A DNA stretch of 19,243 nt from Cytophagaceae bacterium (GCA_016722655.1 JADKIR010000001.1:1-19243); one strand, 5' to 3'. Positions 8,400 to 15,531 are shown, counted from the stretch's first letter. Notes: a model not told the origin generated them from the letters alone. Program-made: numbers and translations.

Positions 8400-8530
8400 C
8401 GTACAAGGTTTTGATAGGGTGGGAATAAAATTCCATCAGCTCAGCCCTTGTACAAATGTATATTAAAATTCCTAATGTTCAATTGCTTCCCCCAGCCCCC
8501 ACTTGCCCCAAGGACACGTTGGTAGTCCGT
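8391..8530 (-). other. attC-like junction between cupin and membrane-protein genes
   Basis: On the - strand, behind the cupin gene, CTACCAACGTGTCC (8513-8526) is followed by GGGGCAAGTGGGGGCTGG and ends with TTGTACGTTGGCGGTC (8391-8406). CCAACGT of the first box is the inverse of ACGTTGG in the last, as expected of R'' and R' boxes. The core (8420-8511) is the second copy of the sequence at 7639-7731. The presumed crossover lies between G 8400 and T 8399. Confidence 0.55.
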
Positions 8531-8615
8531 TGCTTTTGTGGTTCGTTTACTATGTCAGTTATTCTTGTCCAAACATTTTCTTAGAAGTCTGTCTGAAAGT
8601 AAATGTTTGTCACTG

Positions 8616-8990
8616 TCAAATCCAACCTAATTCTTTTACTGTCATTTCACTCTCAACATTTCCTGTGTGAAGAGTGGCTTTGGGTTCAAATAGCAAGTTA
8701 AAAACTATTTCTCCGTTGGTATGTGGTCTATGTTCAACGCCTTTGGGAACTATTAAGATTTCTCCCTCTTTGACTTCAACTGTTCTTCCGTCACGAAAGT
8801 CCATTAGAAGTGTACCTTTAAACACCATGAAAAGTTCGTCTTCGTTGTCGTGGCTATGCCAAACAAAGTCGTCTTTGAGTTTACAAAGTTTAACATATTG
8901 ACCGTTAAGTTCGCCAATAATGTGAGGTGTCCATTGCTTATCAAACAGCGAAAATTTGTCTAAAATGTTGATTGAATTAATTTCCTGCAT
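8616..8990 (-). CDS. Cupin-domain protein
   Basis: The 124-residue single-domain cupin starts at ATG 8990 (MQEINSIN); a GTG at 9077 would add 29 residues not typical of the family. Cupin motif 1 is WHSHDNEDELFMVFKG, with the metal ligands H, H and E, and motif 2 is GEILIVPKGVEHRPHTNGE with Pro-x-Gly and the third His. The fold binds a metal in a small beta-barrel; proteins of this size and spacing resemble the Bacteroidota mannose-6-phosphate-isomerase-like cupins, but the reaction is not known. The frame is intact. The gene is one of the single-gene units of the cassette-like cluster. Confidence 0.88.
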   Translation of the reverse strand: MQEINSINILDKFSLFDKQWTPHIIGELNGQYVKLCKLKDDFVWHSHDNEDELFMVFKGTLLMDFRDGRTVEVKEGEILIVPKGVEHRPHTNGEIVFNLLFEPKATLHTGNVESEMTVKELGWI

Positions 8991-9121
8991 ATTATTTTCT
9001 TTGATTAAATACTTTGAGACGCTTTCAATATGATTACCAAGATTTTGCTGCTTTGTGAAGACTGGAATTTTCAGCACTAAACTATTTACTTTTCAAAATT
9101 TTACTTTTTCTTCTTTCCTAT

Positions 9122-9176
9122 CCAGCGAACACCGAAACCCCACTTGCGGGCAGCTTGCTGAAAGCACTCGTTTTTT
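9122..9176 (-). other. Short attC-like junction between the broken membrane-protein gene and the cupin gene
   Basis: Read on the - strand, AAAACGAGTGC (9164-9174) lies behind the membrane-protein gene and GTTCGCTGGATAGG begins at 9130. In between is the hairpin CCCGCAAGTGGGG, sharing CAAGTGGGG with the other two junctions. AAAACGAGTGC is complementary in 10 of 11 positions to the beginning of the upstream unit (GCACTCATTTT on the - strand, 9777-9787), the relation expected when a cassette supplies both halves of its own attC. Confidence 0.5.
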
Positions 9177-9191
9177 CACCTCTCAATTATT

Positions 9192-9770
9192 TCAATTATT
9201 TGTTTGATGTATATACCAATTATCAGTCAAGATGTGATATGAATTATTCGGTTTCACATTTTTTGTCCAATAAATTATTCCTAGCCTAACATCTAAAAAG
9301 CCCCAAAGTCCATAATAAATTCAATTTTCTGATTTTGTAATAATATATACATCCAATTTCTTACAAAGTTTAAGAAGATTTTCTTTTTCAGACTCTGTCA
9401 AAACTCCATTCTCGTCGTTTATTATATTTTTAAATATTTCAATTTCACCTGTTTTATTTATGAGAATATTTTTTACTGCTGTCAATTCAGCTTGATTACT
9501 TTTCAAGAAAATTAAATACGAACTCTTTACAAATATTGGTTCTGTCAACCATTGAACTGCCACAGAGAATAAAATCACAAGTGTCCAAATGAGTTTTGAT
9601 TTGGTAGTCTCTTTGCTAAACAAAATTGACAAGTAGAATACTGACGAAACCTAAAGTCCTCCGAGTAGTAGAAATTGATAAATCACTTGTTGGCGGCCAA
9701 AAAATAAGAAACTAATTATCACTGAAAATAGTCCAAAAGTTAGACCGATATGCTTAATCTTAAATATCAT
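9192..9770 (-). pseudogene. Small membrane protein with two in-frame stops
   Basis: From ATG 9770 one reading frame continues for 192 codons to TGA 9192, broken by TAG at codon 40 (9651-9653) and TGA at codon 150 (9321-9323) without any frame change. The N-terminal part is hydrophobic (IGLTFGLFSVIISFLFFG, then YQFLLLGGL), a third membrane segment is IWTLVILFSVAVQWL, and the remainder is soluble (LTESEKENLLKLCKKLDVYI). After the second stop the frame still reads like protein (GLWGFLDVRLGIIYWTKN, NSYHILTDNWYIHQ), which is why I extend it to 9192; that extension is inference. I do not recognise the family. Substitution-type stops of two kinds speak for decay rather than recoding. Confidence 0.5.
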
Positions 9771-9780
9771 TGTTTTAAAA

Positions 9781-9925
9781 TGAGTGCCAAGGTACGATTA
9801 TTGCCGATGTTATGGGATTTGAAAGACGTCAGCTCAGCACAAGTACTAAAGTAAAATTGAAAAACAAATGAACAGGCACTTCCGTCAGCCCACAATATTG
9901 GCAATAATATGCTGGTGGTAAGCAT
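9781..9925 (-). other. attC-like imperfect palindrome between WGR-DUF4240 and membrane-protein genes
   Basis: Inverted arms of 20 bases at 9797-9816 (ATTATTGCCGATGTTATGGG) and 9889-9908 match in 17 of 20 positions and enclose 72 bases. Outside the arms lie the boxes TTGGCACTCA (9781-9790, - strand) and, on the - strand, ATGCTTACCACCAGC (9911-9925). The latter is complementary in 13 of 15 bases to the start of the WGR-DUF4240 unit (GTTGGCGGTAAGCAT, 10825-10839). The inner part GTGCTGAGCTGACG resembles the other junctions. An open - strand frame across it (9767-10000) is considered spurious. Confidence 0.6.
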
Positions 9926-10016
9926 TTTTTGTTCGATGTTGTGTCCACGAGCGAGAAATGTAAAATCAAAGTCGCCAGAATTAATCAATAAATTGTCCAT
10001 GAAAAATATTATTTAT

Positions 10017-10754
10017 TTAGAACCCTAATTTTTCACATTTCTTTGAAAGTTTAGGGAATTTAATCTGTAAACTATCATCCTCTTCCTGCCAATCAAATAC
10101 CATTTCTGGTAACGGGTACGAATTTAATTTGTCGTGAAAGTCGTCTAAATTAGTTTTCTGTTCATATGCAGTACTTGCGGAATACATTATAGATTCAGCT
10201 TCACATTCGCCAATATTCTCCTCATTTATGTATTTCATTAAACTTTCAGGGTTTTCCCATGCTTCATAATATGCTTTTTGCCCTTTTGCGATTACCCATG
10301 CTCTGAAATATTCAAAAGCATCATCAGAACAACCTCCATTTATTAAATATGCTGCTCCCCACCAGTCTGACCGATACGATTTGCTATGAAGTTCAATAAA
10401 TATGTTACCAAAGTCAATAATTTCCGAAGTTGGTCGGCTTGAAAGGAGTTCAGTAACTAAATCTGCTTGATAGTCCGCATCGCCTTCTGAGGATTTCTTA
10501 GCTCGTTCAATAATGTTCCAAAAATCAGATTCACTAAAATGGGTGTTATCGTCATCTTTATATCCTTTTTTCATCTTTTCAGCAACTAATTTGTTTGCTT
10601 CTTTTTCTGCTTCAAGATTAGTTTGAAACTCTTTTAAGTCAGCACGTCCTGCCGTCCCAATTTTTCCAAAGACAACGGTCAAAGTTGAATTTTCTACTGA
10701 AACACGCCAGAATTTATTAGAAGAATCGTCTTGAAATATTAAATTTTTTGTCAT
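10017..10754 (-). CDS. WGR-domain protein with DUF4240 domain
   Basis: ATG 10754 gives 245 residues. Residues 1-75 form a WGR domain (KFWRVSVENSTLTVVFGKIG, TAGRADLKEF, then EAEKEANKLVAEKMKKGY), a nucleic-acid- or PARP-associated module. Residues 85-230 are DUF4240 (SDFWNIIERAKK, DWWGAAYLINGGCSDDAFEY, then FRAWVIAKGQKAYYEAWENP), a helical domain of unknown function. The upstream ATG 10847 would add residues translated from the junction box GTTGGCGG and is rejected. The pairing of WGR and DUF4240 is common in Bacteroidota accessory regions, but its role is not established. It is the first unit of the - strand cluster; the unit starts at the box at 10831-10839. Confidence 0.85.
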   Translation of the reverse strand: MTKNLIFQDDSSNKFWRVSVENSTLTVVFGKIGTAGRADLKEFQTNLEAEKEANKLVAEKMKKGYKDDDNTHFSESDFWNIIERAKKSSEGDADYQADLVTELLSSRPTSEIIDFGNIFIELHSKSYRSDWWGAAYLINGGCSDDAFEYFRAWVIAKGQKAYYEAWENPESLMKYINEENIGECEAESIMYSASTAYEQKTNLDDFHDKLNSYPLPEMVFDWQEEDDSLQIKFPKLSKKCEKLGF

Positions 10755-10824
10755 ACTTTTTAGTTTACTTTTTTCAAAAACTGGTTTCAGAAATCGCTGT
10801 CCAAGCGTCCGATGGTCATTTTTT

Positions 10825-10873
10825 ATGCTTACCGCCAACAAGCACATTCCCGAAACTCATTTTACTAGTTTCG
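10825..10873 (-). other. First cassette boundary with adjacent palindrome
   Basis: The - strand box GTTGGCGGTAAGCAT (10825-10839) marks the upstream edge of the cluster. Twelve bases further out is a perfect 7-bp inverted repeat, CGAAACT (10851-10857) and AGTTTCG (10867-10873), with a 9-base loop. Its centre TCATTTTACTA also occurs in the monomers of array 1, at the opposite end of the cluster. If an attI-like site existed it would be here, but no integrase gene follows upstream. Confidence 0.4.
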
Positions 10874-11329
10874 TAAATATCTGTTAAGGTTATTATTACT
10901 TGTATTTGATAAAGTTCTTAATATGTGTACTTTATGAGAATTGTTGTATTTCGTAAATATTTCCATGCAGTGATTGGTCTTTCGTGAATCTTATATATCT
11001 GTATCAAATATAATTATCTGTTTTTTATATTTCAAATTATATGTTTTGATTTTAAATCTTTGGGTTAGAATCTTGATCCGGCAAAAGCCTTGGGGGGGAA
11101 GGGTGTTTATTGTTAGGTTATTTTTTATTGCTTTGGCCCAATAATGCTTTAATTTAACCCAGCGTCAGTTATGTTGTATATGTGTTGAATTTCACAAACT
11201 ATTTCTTAAGGATATGAACAAGTTTTTTTGATTTCATGTCTCTTTTTTATCAAACCTGTTTGCTAAGATTCCCTCATCGAAGGTACAATTTGTGGTCTTT
11301 GGTGCTGAAAATAATCACCATCCATTCCA
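10874..11329. other. AT-rich non-coding stretch
   Basis: No convincing gene is seen on either strand. TTTCGTAAATAT occurs twice (from 10869 and from 10949) and a related TTTCGTGAATCTTATAT follows near 10980. A G run (about 11091-11098) and a short GC-richer patch follow. I see no integrase, tRNA or terminator of good quality here. Confidence 0.5.
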
Positions 11330-11604
11330 TTAAACTTTATTAATTCGTTTTTTGGTAAAATCAATTTCCGGCAACACTGCCCCAAAAACAAAGTCAATTC
11401 CTTCATTTCTAATGTAATTTGACGCACTTAAATAAGAATAATCAGAAGCTTTCGAAACGATTGCCGGCCACACAGAATTCATGAGAATATGGTTGGGCTT
11501 AATCCCAAAGAATTTTTCCGGAAAATTACTAAGGGATAATTACCTTCCAACGGTTTAATCAAAAAATGAAAGTTTCTACCTTATTTCAACCGAAATGACT
11601 GCAT
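11330..11604 (-). pseudogene. Decayed gene fragment of unknown family
   Basis: ATG 11604 overlaps the end of the DUF418 gene (TAA directly followed by ATG). The frame reads MQSFRLK, hits TAA, and continues in frame with GRNFHFLIKPLEGNYP; after a one-base shift near 11530 it goes on with PEKFFGIKPNHILMNSVWPA and, further on, YLSASNYIRNEGIDFVFGAV to a stop at 11330. Amino-acid composition is protein-like, but I do not recognise the family. With one stop and one shift in 90 codons it is unlikely to be functional as read. Confidence 0.35.
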
Positions 11605-12686
11605 TTAACCGAATGTGAGAGACCGCCAAAGCCACTCTAAAGGGCCATATTTAAAGCGGGTAAGCCACCAGCGACTATACAAAAGTTGAAGTCTGTAAAT
11701 CAAAAAGGTCATTAGCAAAAGCCAGGCCGCATTAACTTTGCCTTCCAGATCAAAAATGCGAAAAAAACTTACACAAATAATTGTTTGTACCATATAATTG
11801 GTCAATGCCATACGTCCAATATACCCTAATGAATTTAGGTATTTTCCGATGTTGGGACGTAAAGAAAGTATAGACAAAGTACACACATACACCGCAGACA
11901 AAGCCATGTCGCTAAATCCCTTAAGTAAGGTTTCTGTTCCGCCTGGTTCGGTGGTAAAAATAAAAGCAATGACCCTTAGTCCTGCTGGAAACAATTAGGC
12001 CAAAGATGATGACTTTTAGAAAAGACCTTTGTATTGTGGCAATTTTTCAAAGACCCTGAGCCGACCCACAATTCTCCCCAGGAAAAACACACCCATGATT
12101 GAAGTACCCATATGCTTTAATCCAAAAAGATACTTTTCAGAATACCATCAGAGGGAGATCCTATACCATCCCCAAAAAGATTGGGAAAGCCAGCTACTAT
12201 TCCTGATGAGAATATACACAAAACAGCCAAAGTAAGTAGCCATTGATTTGACCACTTCCGAAAAGCCAGCAAAACAAAACCCAAAATAGCATAAATTCGC
12301 AGTACATCGCCCCACCAAAAAAGAGAATGCAAAATACCAAAGCCTAAAAGTATCAACAATCTGCGGGGATAAAAGGACAAAATATTATTTCCTTTGGCCC
12401 CGGCTCTTGTTAATTGCACCGAAAATCCCAAACCAAATAAAAAAGAGAAGATAATAAAAAACTTTCCTTCAGTAAAATATTTGTTAAACCCTAAAGCCAG
12501 TTGATCGTACCAATCAGCAGTCTCCTGATTAAGAATCATTTGCGAAAAATCGTGATTGGGCATTGAAAACGCCATAATATTCACTGCTAAGATTCCAAAA
12601 ACAGCAAATCCACGCAGGATATCCAAAATGTAAATTCGCTCGTTGAGCGGTACGATTTGATGATTATCTTGTGCCACCTGAGCCAA
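11605..12686 (-). pseudogene. DUF418 (YeiB-type) membrane protein, frameshifted
   Basis: The N-terminal 189 codons (12117-12686) show the YeiB/DUF418 start with YILDILRGFAVFGILAVNIM, then FTEGKFFIIFSFLFGLGFSVQ and RRLLILLGFGILHSLFWWGD. The C-terminal part (11605-11994) in another frame has the DUF418 domain (SLGYIGRMALTNYMVQTIIC, then KYGPLEWLWRSLT). The linker in between (HMGTSIMGVFFLGRIVGRL) is recovered in a third frame, so at least two indels lie at about 12115 and 12020. The family has multiple membrane helices and may move a metabolite, but its function is unproven. No ATG is available before the conserved region; translation probably starts at TTG 12684-12686, three bases behind the GNAT stop, suggesting translational coupling. 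Confidence 0.75.
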
Positions 12687-12688
12687 TA

Positions 12689-13204
12689 TTAATGGTTATA
12701 CTTTACTTTTTCAAATCGGAAAGAATAATCTAATCCATCGACGCCTGTGTTTGGAAGATTGGGATCCCGGTAATATGGATTGAAAAATTCTACAATCTTA
12801 AAACCGCATTTATTCACATAAAAATGAATGTTTCGTTTCTCGAAATATGGTGTGTGAGTTTCCCAAACGAGGGTTTCGGGATACATTTTTTCCACCATCG
12901 CCCATGCATCGGTACCAATGCCTTTGCCATGGGCATCGGGATTAACGAAAAACAGGTCTAAAGAGTTATGATGTGTTAATTTATTGATAGAAAGAATAAT
13001 GCCACCCACCCAAGCACCATAGTTAAGAATGCGGTACGCAACCGAATTTTCATTCTCCAGTGATTTTTCAATGTCTTTTTCCGGCAAAACCATCTCGTCT
13101 GATTCTCCAAATTCTTCAATATAAGCTTTCTGAAAAGCGATTTGATTGTTTTTGATAAACTGCTCTTTATCCCCTTTTTGCAATATTTCTAATGTGATTT
13201 CCAT
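12689..13204 (-). CDS. GNAT-family N-acetyltransferase
   Basis: The 171-residue protein has the acetyl-CoA-binding core of GNAT enzymes: strand LDLFFVNPDAHGKGIGTDAW with the R/Q-x-x-G-x-G-type loop (H-G-K-G-I-G) and a following helix AMVEKMYPET, then a C-terminal HFYVNKCGFKIVEFFNPYY matching motif B. These enzymes move an acetyl group from acetyl-CoA to an amine; the acceptor is unknown. The frame is intact and ATG 13204 gives the normal start. DUF418 follows within a few bases, so the two genes form a unit. Confidence 0.9.
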   Translation of the reverse strand: MEITLEILQKGDKEQFIKNNQIAFQKAYIEEFGESDEMVLPEKDIEKSLENENSVAYRILNYGAWVGGIILSINKLTHHNSLDLFFVNPDAHGKGIGTDAWAMVEKMYPETLVWETHTPYFEKRNIHFYVNKCGFKIVEFFNPYYRDPNLPNTGVDGLDYSFRFEKVKYNH

Positions 13205-13220
13205 TTCGTTATATTTTGGA

Positions 13221-13228
13221 CAAAATTA
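13221..13228 (-). promoter_or_regulatory. Candidate -7 box for the GNAT/DUF418 unit
   Basis: On the - strand TAATTTTG fits the Bacteroidota -7 consensus TAnnTTTG at all fixed positions and lies about 17 bases before ATG 13204. No TTTG at the proper distance was found upstream (the nearest is 33 bases away), so the assignment stays weak. Confidence 0.35.
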
Positions 13229-13308
13229 CAACGATAAGGAAGGTTAGATTTTGATGTTTGTCAAAAAAGGAGCCGATTCAGCGGGGTATTGCATAAAAAA
13301 TTCTTGAA

Positions 13309-13869
13309 TCATTTTTTACGGATACGGCTTATCGTTTCGAGCGTTACTCCCAAATACGAGGCGATGTGTCCCAGGGATACTCTTTGCAATATTTGGGGAA
13401 AATCCCGGACGAGTTCTTCATAGCGTTCGGAAGCTGAAAGAGTTTGTAAGGAGAAAATCCGGTCTTCCAGAGCAAGTGAATAGGCTTCTGTGGCCAATCG
13501 TTCTATGGTGTTGATTTAGGGATAAAGGTCACACAATTTATACAAATCATTTCTTGAAATGGAAAAAATAATACTGTCTTCCAAAAATTGAATATTCTCT
13601 TTGGCAGGAAGCTCAAAAAAGAAAGTTCTCGTAGAGGTCAATACTTCATCTTCAATTGCAAAAAGTGAATTTATCTCCTTATCGCCTTTTCGATAAAACA
13701 TCCGAACCAACCCTTTTTCAATAATAAATAGTCCGGAAGAGGTTTGTCCCTCTTTGATATAAAAACTACCCTTTTTTCGCTCTTGACGCACGACTCTTCT
13801 GTGAAATTCCAGTTCGGCCTCAGGCGAAATTGTTCCAAACTTCTTAAATTCTTTAATCAATGGATTCAT
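13309..13869 (-). pseudogene. Crp/Fnr-family regulator with one in-frame stop
   Basis: From ATG 13869 the frame reads a cyclic-nucleotide-binding-like beta-barrel (GSFYIKEGQTSSGLFIIEKG, LVRMFYRKGDKEINSLF) to DLYP at codon 117, then TAA (13516-13518), and continues in the same frame with INTIERLATEAYSLALEDRI and a C-terminal helix-turn-helix (ISLGHIASYLG-like: VSLGHIASYLGVTLETISRI) ending at TGA 13309. The total of about 186 residues is normal for the short Bacteroidota Crp/Fnr group. A single change such as GAA to TAA would explain the stop. Homologues often control small stress or efflux genes; the GNAT gene next to it is a plausible target, by position only. Confidence 0.75.
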
Positions 13870-13903
13870 CGTATTATGTAATTTTTTCCTGTATGCATAA
13901 TTT

Positions 13904-13932
13904 TAAAGGTATCCGGGGGGATCGTTCACAAA
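13904..13932 (-). promoter_or_regulatory. Candidate promoter of the Crp/Fnr-family gene
   Basis: On the - strand TTTG (13929-13932) and TACCTTTA (13904-13911, five of six fixed positions of TAnnTTTG) are separated by 17 bases and lie about 35 bases before ATG 13869. The rest of the 319-base spacer to 14188 shows no gene. Confidence 0.45.
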
Positions 13933-14188
13933 GGCTTTTGATTGTAATTGATTTTTTATTAGTTACATTTTTAAGTTTCCCGGCAGCCGACACAAAGAAT
14001 GGTATTGAGTGTTTTTTTAATATTAAACAAATTGCCGTTTAAAAGTCGATTTAAGGTCTATTTTTAGTTAAAAAAAACGTCTGACTTCAAAATTTCCCTA
14101 AACACTGCACAGACAATCAAAGTATTTTCATTTGATTTATTAAATCCGTTACTATTTATAATGAGCCAATTAGCCAGGCCCATGAATC

Positions 14189-15079
14189 TTACACACTTAC
14201 ATATTTCCTCCAGTTGTGCTGCTCTTTGAAGCCCAGCATTTCCCGGATCTTACGGTTGGAAAACAAAGCCTCGTGCTCATCCAGCTCTCTGCTGAGGGGT
14301 ACATTGGGGAAAAACCTTTCGAGTAATTCCTTGTTGGTCAGGATGGCTCCTTTGTGGTCATTGCCGGCATTGAAAACCTGATAACCCAGACCGTCTTTCT
14401 TCAGACAAAGGTCCACGATCTGCCCCAGGTCACGGGCATCGATATAACAAAACGCATTGCGGCGGCGTACCTCCGGGTGTTTGAAATAATGCGGAAACAG
14501 CTCCTGATATTCGTGCGGCTCCATCACATTGCCGATACGCAGGGCATAAATATCATAACCCGAGCGACGCTGAAATCTCCTGGCAGTTTTGTCGTTGATC
14601 ACTTTCGACAATACATAGCTGTCCATGGGGTCCACGTCATAGTCTTCTTCAAGCGGCAACACTTTGGGGTCGGTGAGGCCATCTGCAAAACAGATACCAT
14701 AGGTAGTCTCCGACGAAGCGATGATGATCTTCCTGATGCCCAGCTTCACCGCAGCCTCTATCACATTGTAAGTACCCACGGTATTGACCCTGAAAGTCTC
14801 GTTGTCGGGCTTGATGAGGATTCTCGGCACAGCCGCAAAATGTACCACGGCATCAAACTTAGGTATGCCTTTACCGCCCTCCAACTCATGCAGGCCTGTG
14901 TAGGAACTCATCGCATTAAACATCTGCCCGGAGTCGGTGATGTCGGCGATCAGATTATCTACCCCCGGGTGATGCAATGGCGTAAGATCCACATTGAGCA
15001 CCTGATGCCCCTGCTCCAACAAATAAGGCACCACATGCCTCCCCGCCTTTCCTGATCCTCCGGTAAATAGTATTCGCAT
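14189..15079 (-). CDS. NAD-dependent epimerase/dehydratase (extended SDR)
   Basis: ATG 15079 (MRILFTGGSGKAGRHV) gives 296 residues and places the nucleotide-binding Gly motif GGSGKAG at the N-terminus as expected; an upstream frame adds only leader codons. Further SDR marks are the acidic VNVDLTP-like strand end (NVDLTPL), HFAAVPR, the Ser/Thr in ASSETTYG and the catalytic Y-x-x-x-K in DSYVLSK. The family acts on nucleotide sugars or uronates in the cytoplasm; the substrate cannot be named, though the overall pattern resembles uronate dehydrogenase-like members. Third codon positions are mostly G or C, unlike the AT-rich neighbours, which hints at acquisition or codon optimisation. Confidence 0.9.
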   Translation of the reverse strand: MRILFTGGSGKAGRHVVPYLLEQGHQVLNVDLTPLHHPGVDNLIADITDSGQMFNAMSSYTGLHELEGGKGIPKFDAVVHFAAVPRILIKPDNETFRVNTVGTYNVIEAAVKLGIRKIIIASSETTYGICFADGLTDPKVLPLEEDYDVDPMDSYVLSKVINDKTARRFQRRSGYDIYALRIGNVMEPHEYQELFPHYFKHPEVRRRNAFCYIDARDLGQIVDLCLKKDGLGYQVFNAGNDHKGAILTNKELLERFFPNVPLSRELDEHEALFSNRKIREMLGFKEQHNWRKYVSV

Positions 15080-15097
15080 TGAAAATGGTTTTGTTTG

Positions 15098-15128
15098 TAA
15101 AAGTAAAAAAACAAGGCTGGAAAACAAA
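15098..15128 (-). promoter_or_regulatory. Candidate promoter of the epimerase gene
   Basis: On the - strand TTTG (15125-15128) and TACTTTTA (15098-15105, five of six fixed positions of TAnnTTTG) are 19 bases apart, and the -7 box lies 19 bases before ATG 15079. The -33 box overlaps the T run of the terminator just upstream. Confidence 0.45.
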
Positions 15129-15145
15129 AAAGGCGGGGCAAGCCT
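15126..15145 (-). terminator. Terminator-like hairpin upstream of the epimerase gene
   Basis: AGGC (15131-15134) and GCCT (15142-15145) enclose GGGGCAA, and on the - strand the hairpin is followed by six T. It could end transcription from the Fic gene through the repeat arrays. The stem is only 4 bp. Its 12 bases AAGGCGGGGCAA (15130-15141) are the same as in the tracrRNA terminator. Confidence 0.5.
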
Positions 15146-15280
15146 GAGACTTTCTTATAATTTTTATTTCAGCACAAAAGCCGGATATTAAAAGCTGGTA
15201 TTATTACATTTAGTTTTAGAAACTTCATTGACCGGAACGCTTAAATACTTCAAAAAAAGTATTCAAGTAAATGCAAAAGC

Positions 15281-15531
15281 GTTTTTGTAAGCCAACAAAC
15301 ATGCGTTACAAAGCAACAGATGTTTTTTGTAAGCCAACAAACATGCATTACAAATCAAGAAATGTTTTTTGTAAGCCAACAAACATGCATTATAAAGCAA
15401 CAGATGTTTTTTATAAGCCAACAAACATGCGTTACAAAGCAACAGATGTTTTTTGTAAGCCAACAAACATGCATTACAAAGCAGGAAATGTTTTTTGTAA
15501 GCCAACAAACATGCGTTACAAAGCAAAAAAC
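15281..15531. repeat. Tandem array 2: 12 monomers of 21 bp in a 42-bp unit
   Basis: Two monomer types alternate six times: type B GTTTTTTGTAAGCCAACAAA(C) and type A, which begins ATGC(G/A)TTACAAAGCAACAG. The first B copy has one T less. Type B has arms GTTT...AAAC that pair with one mismatch across a GTAAGCC loop; type A has GTT...AAC. One A copy contains CATTATAAAGCAAC, 14 bases also present in array 1, 10 kb away. Frames are open on both strands through the array because of the period, and none is likely to be a gene. Confidence 0.9.

Noticed and set aside
9767..10000. 77-codon frame between the membrane-protein and WGR-DUF4240 genes
   Set aside because: It covers the long inverted repeat of a cassette junction and overlaps the start of the next gene; the sequence is explained by the palindrome.
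14354..15055. 233-codon open frame on the + strand
   Set aside because: It is antisense to the epimerase, whose GC-rich third positions keep the opposite frame open; no domain is recognisable.
15281..15531. Array 2 as a CRISPR array
   Set aside because: Units are contiguous and near-identical, without unique spacers, and do not match the repeat predicted by the tracrRNA anti-repeat.
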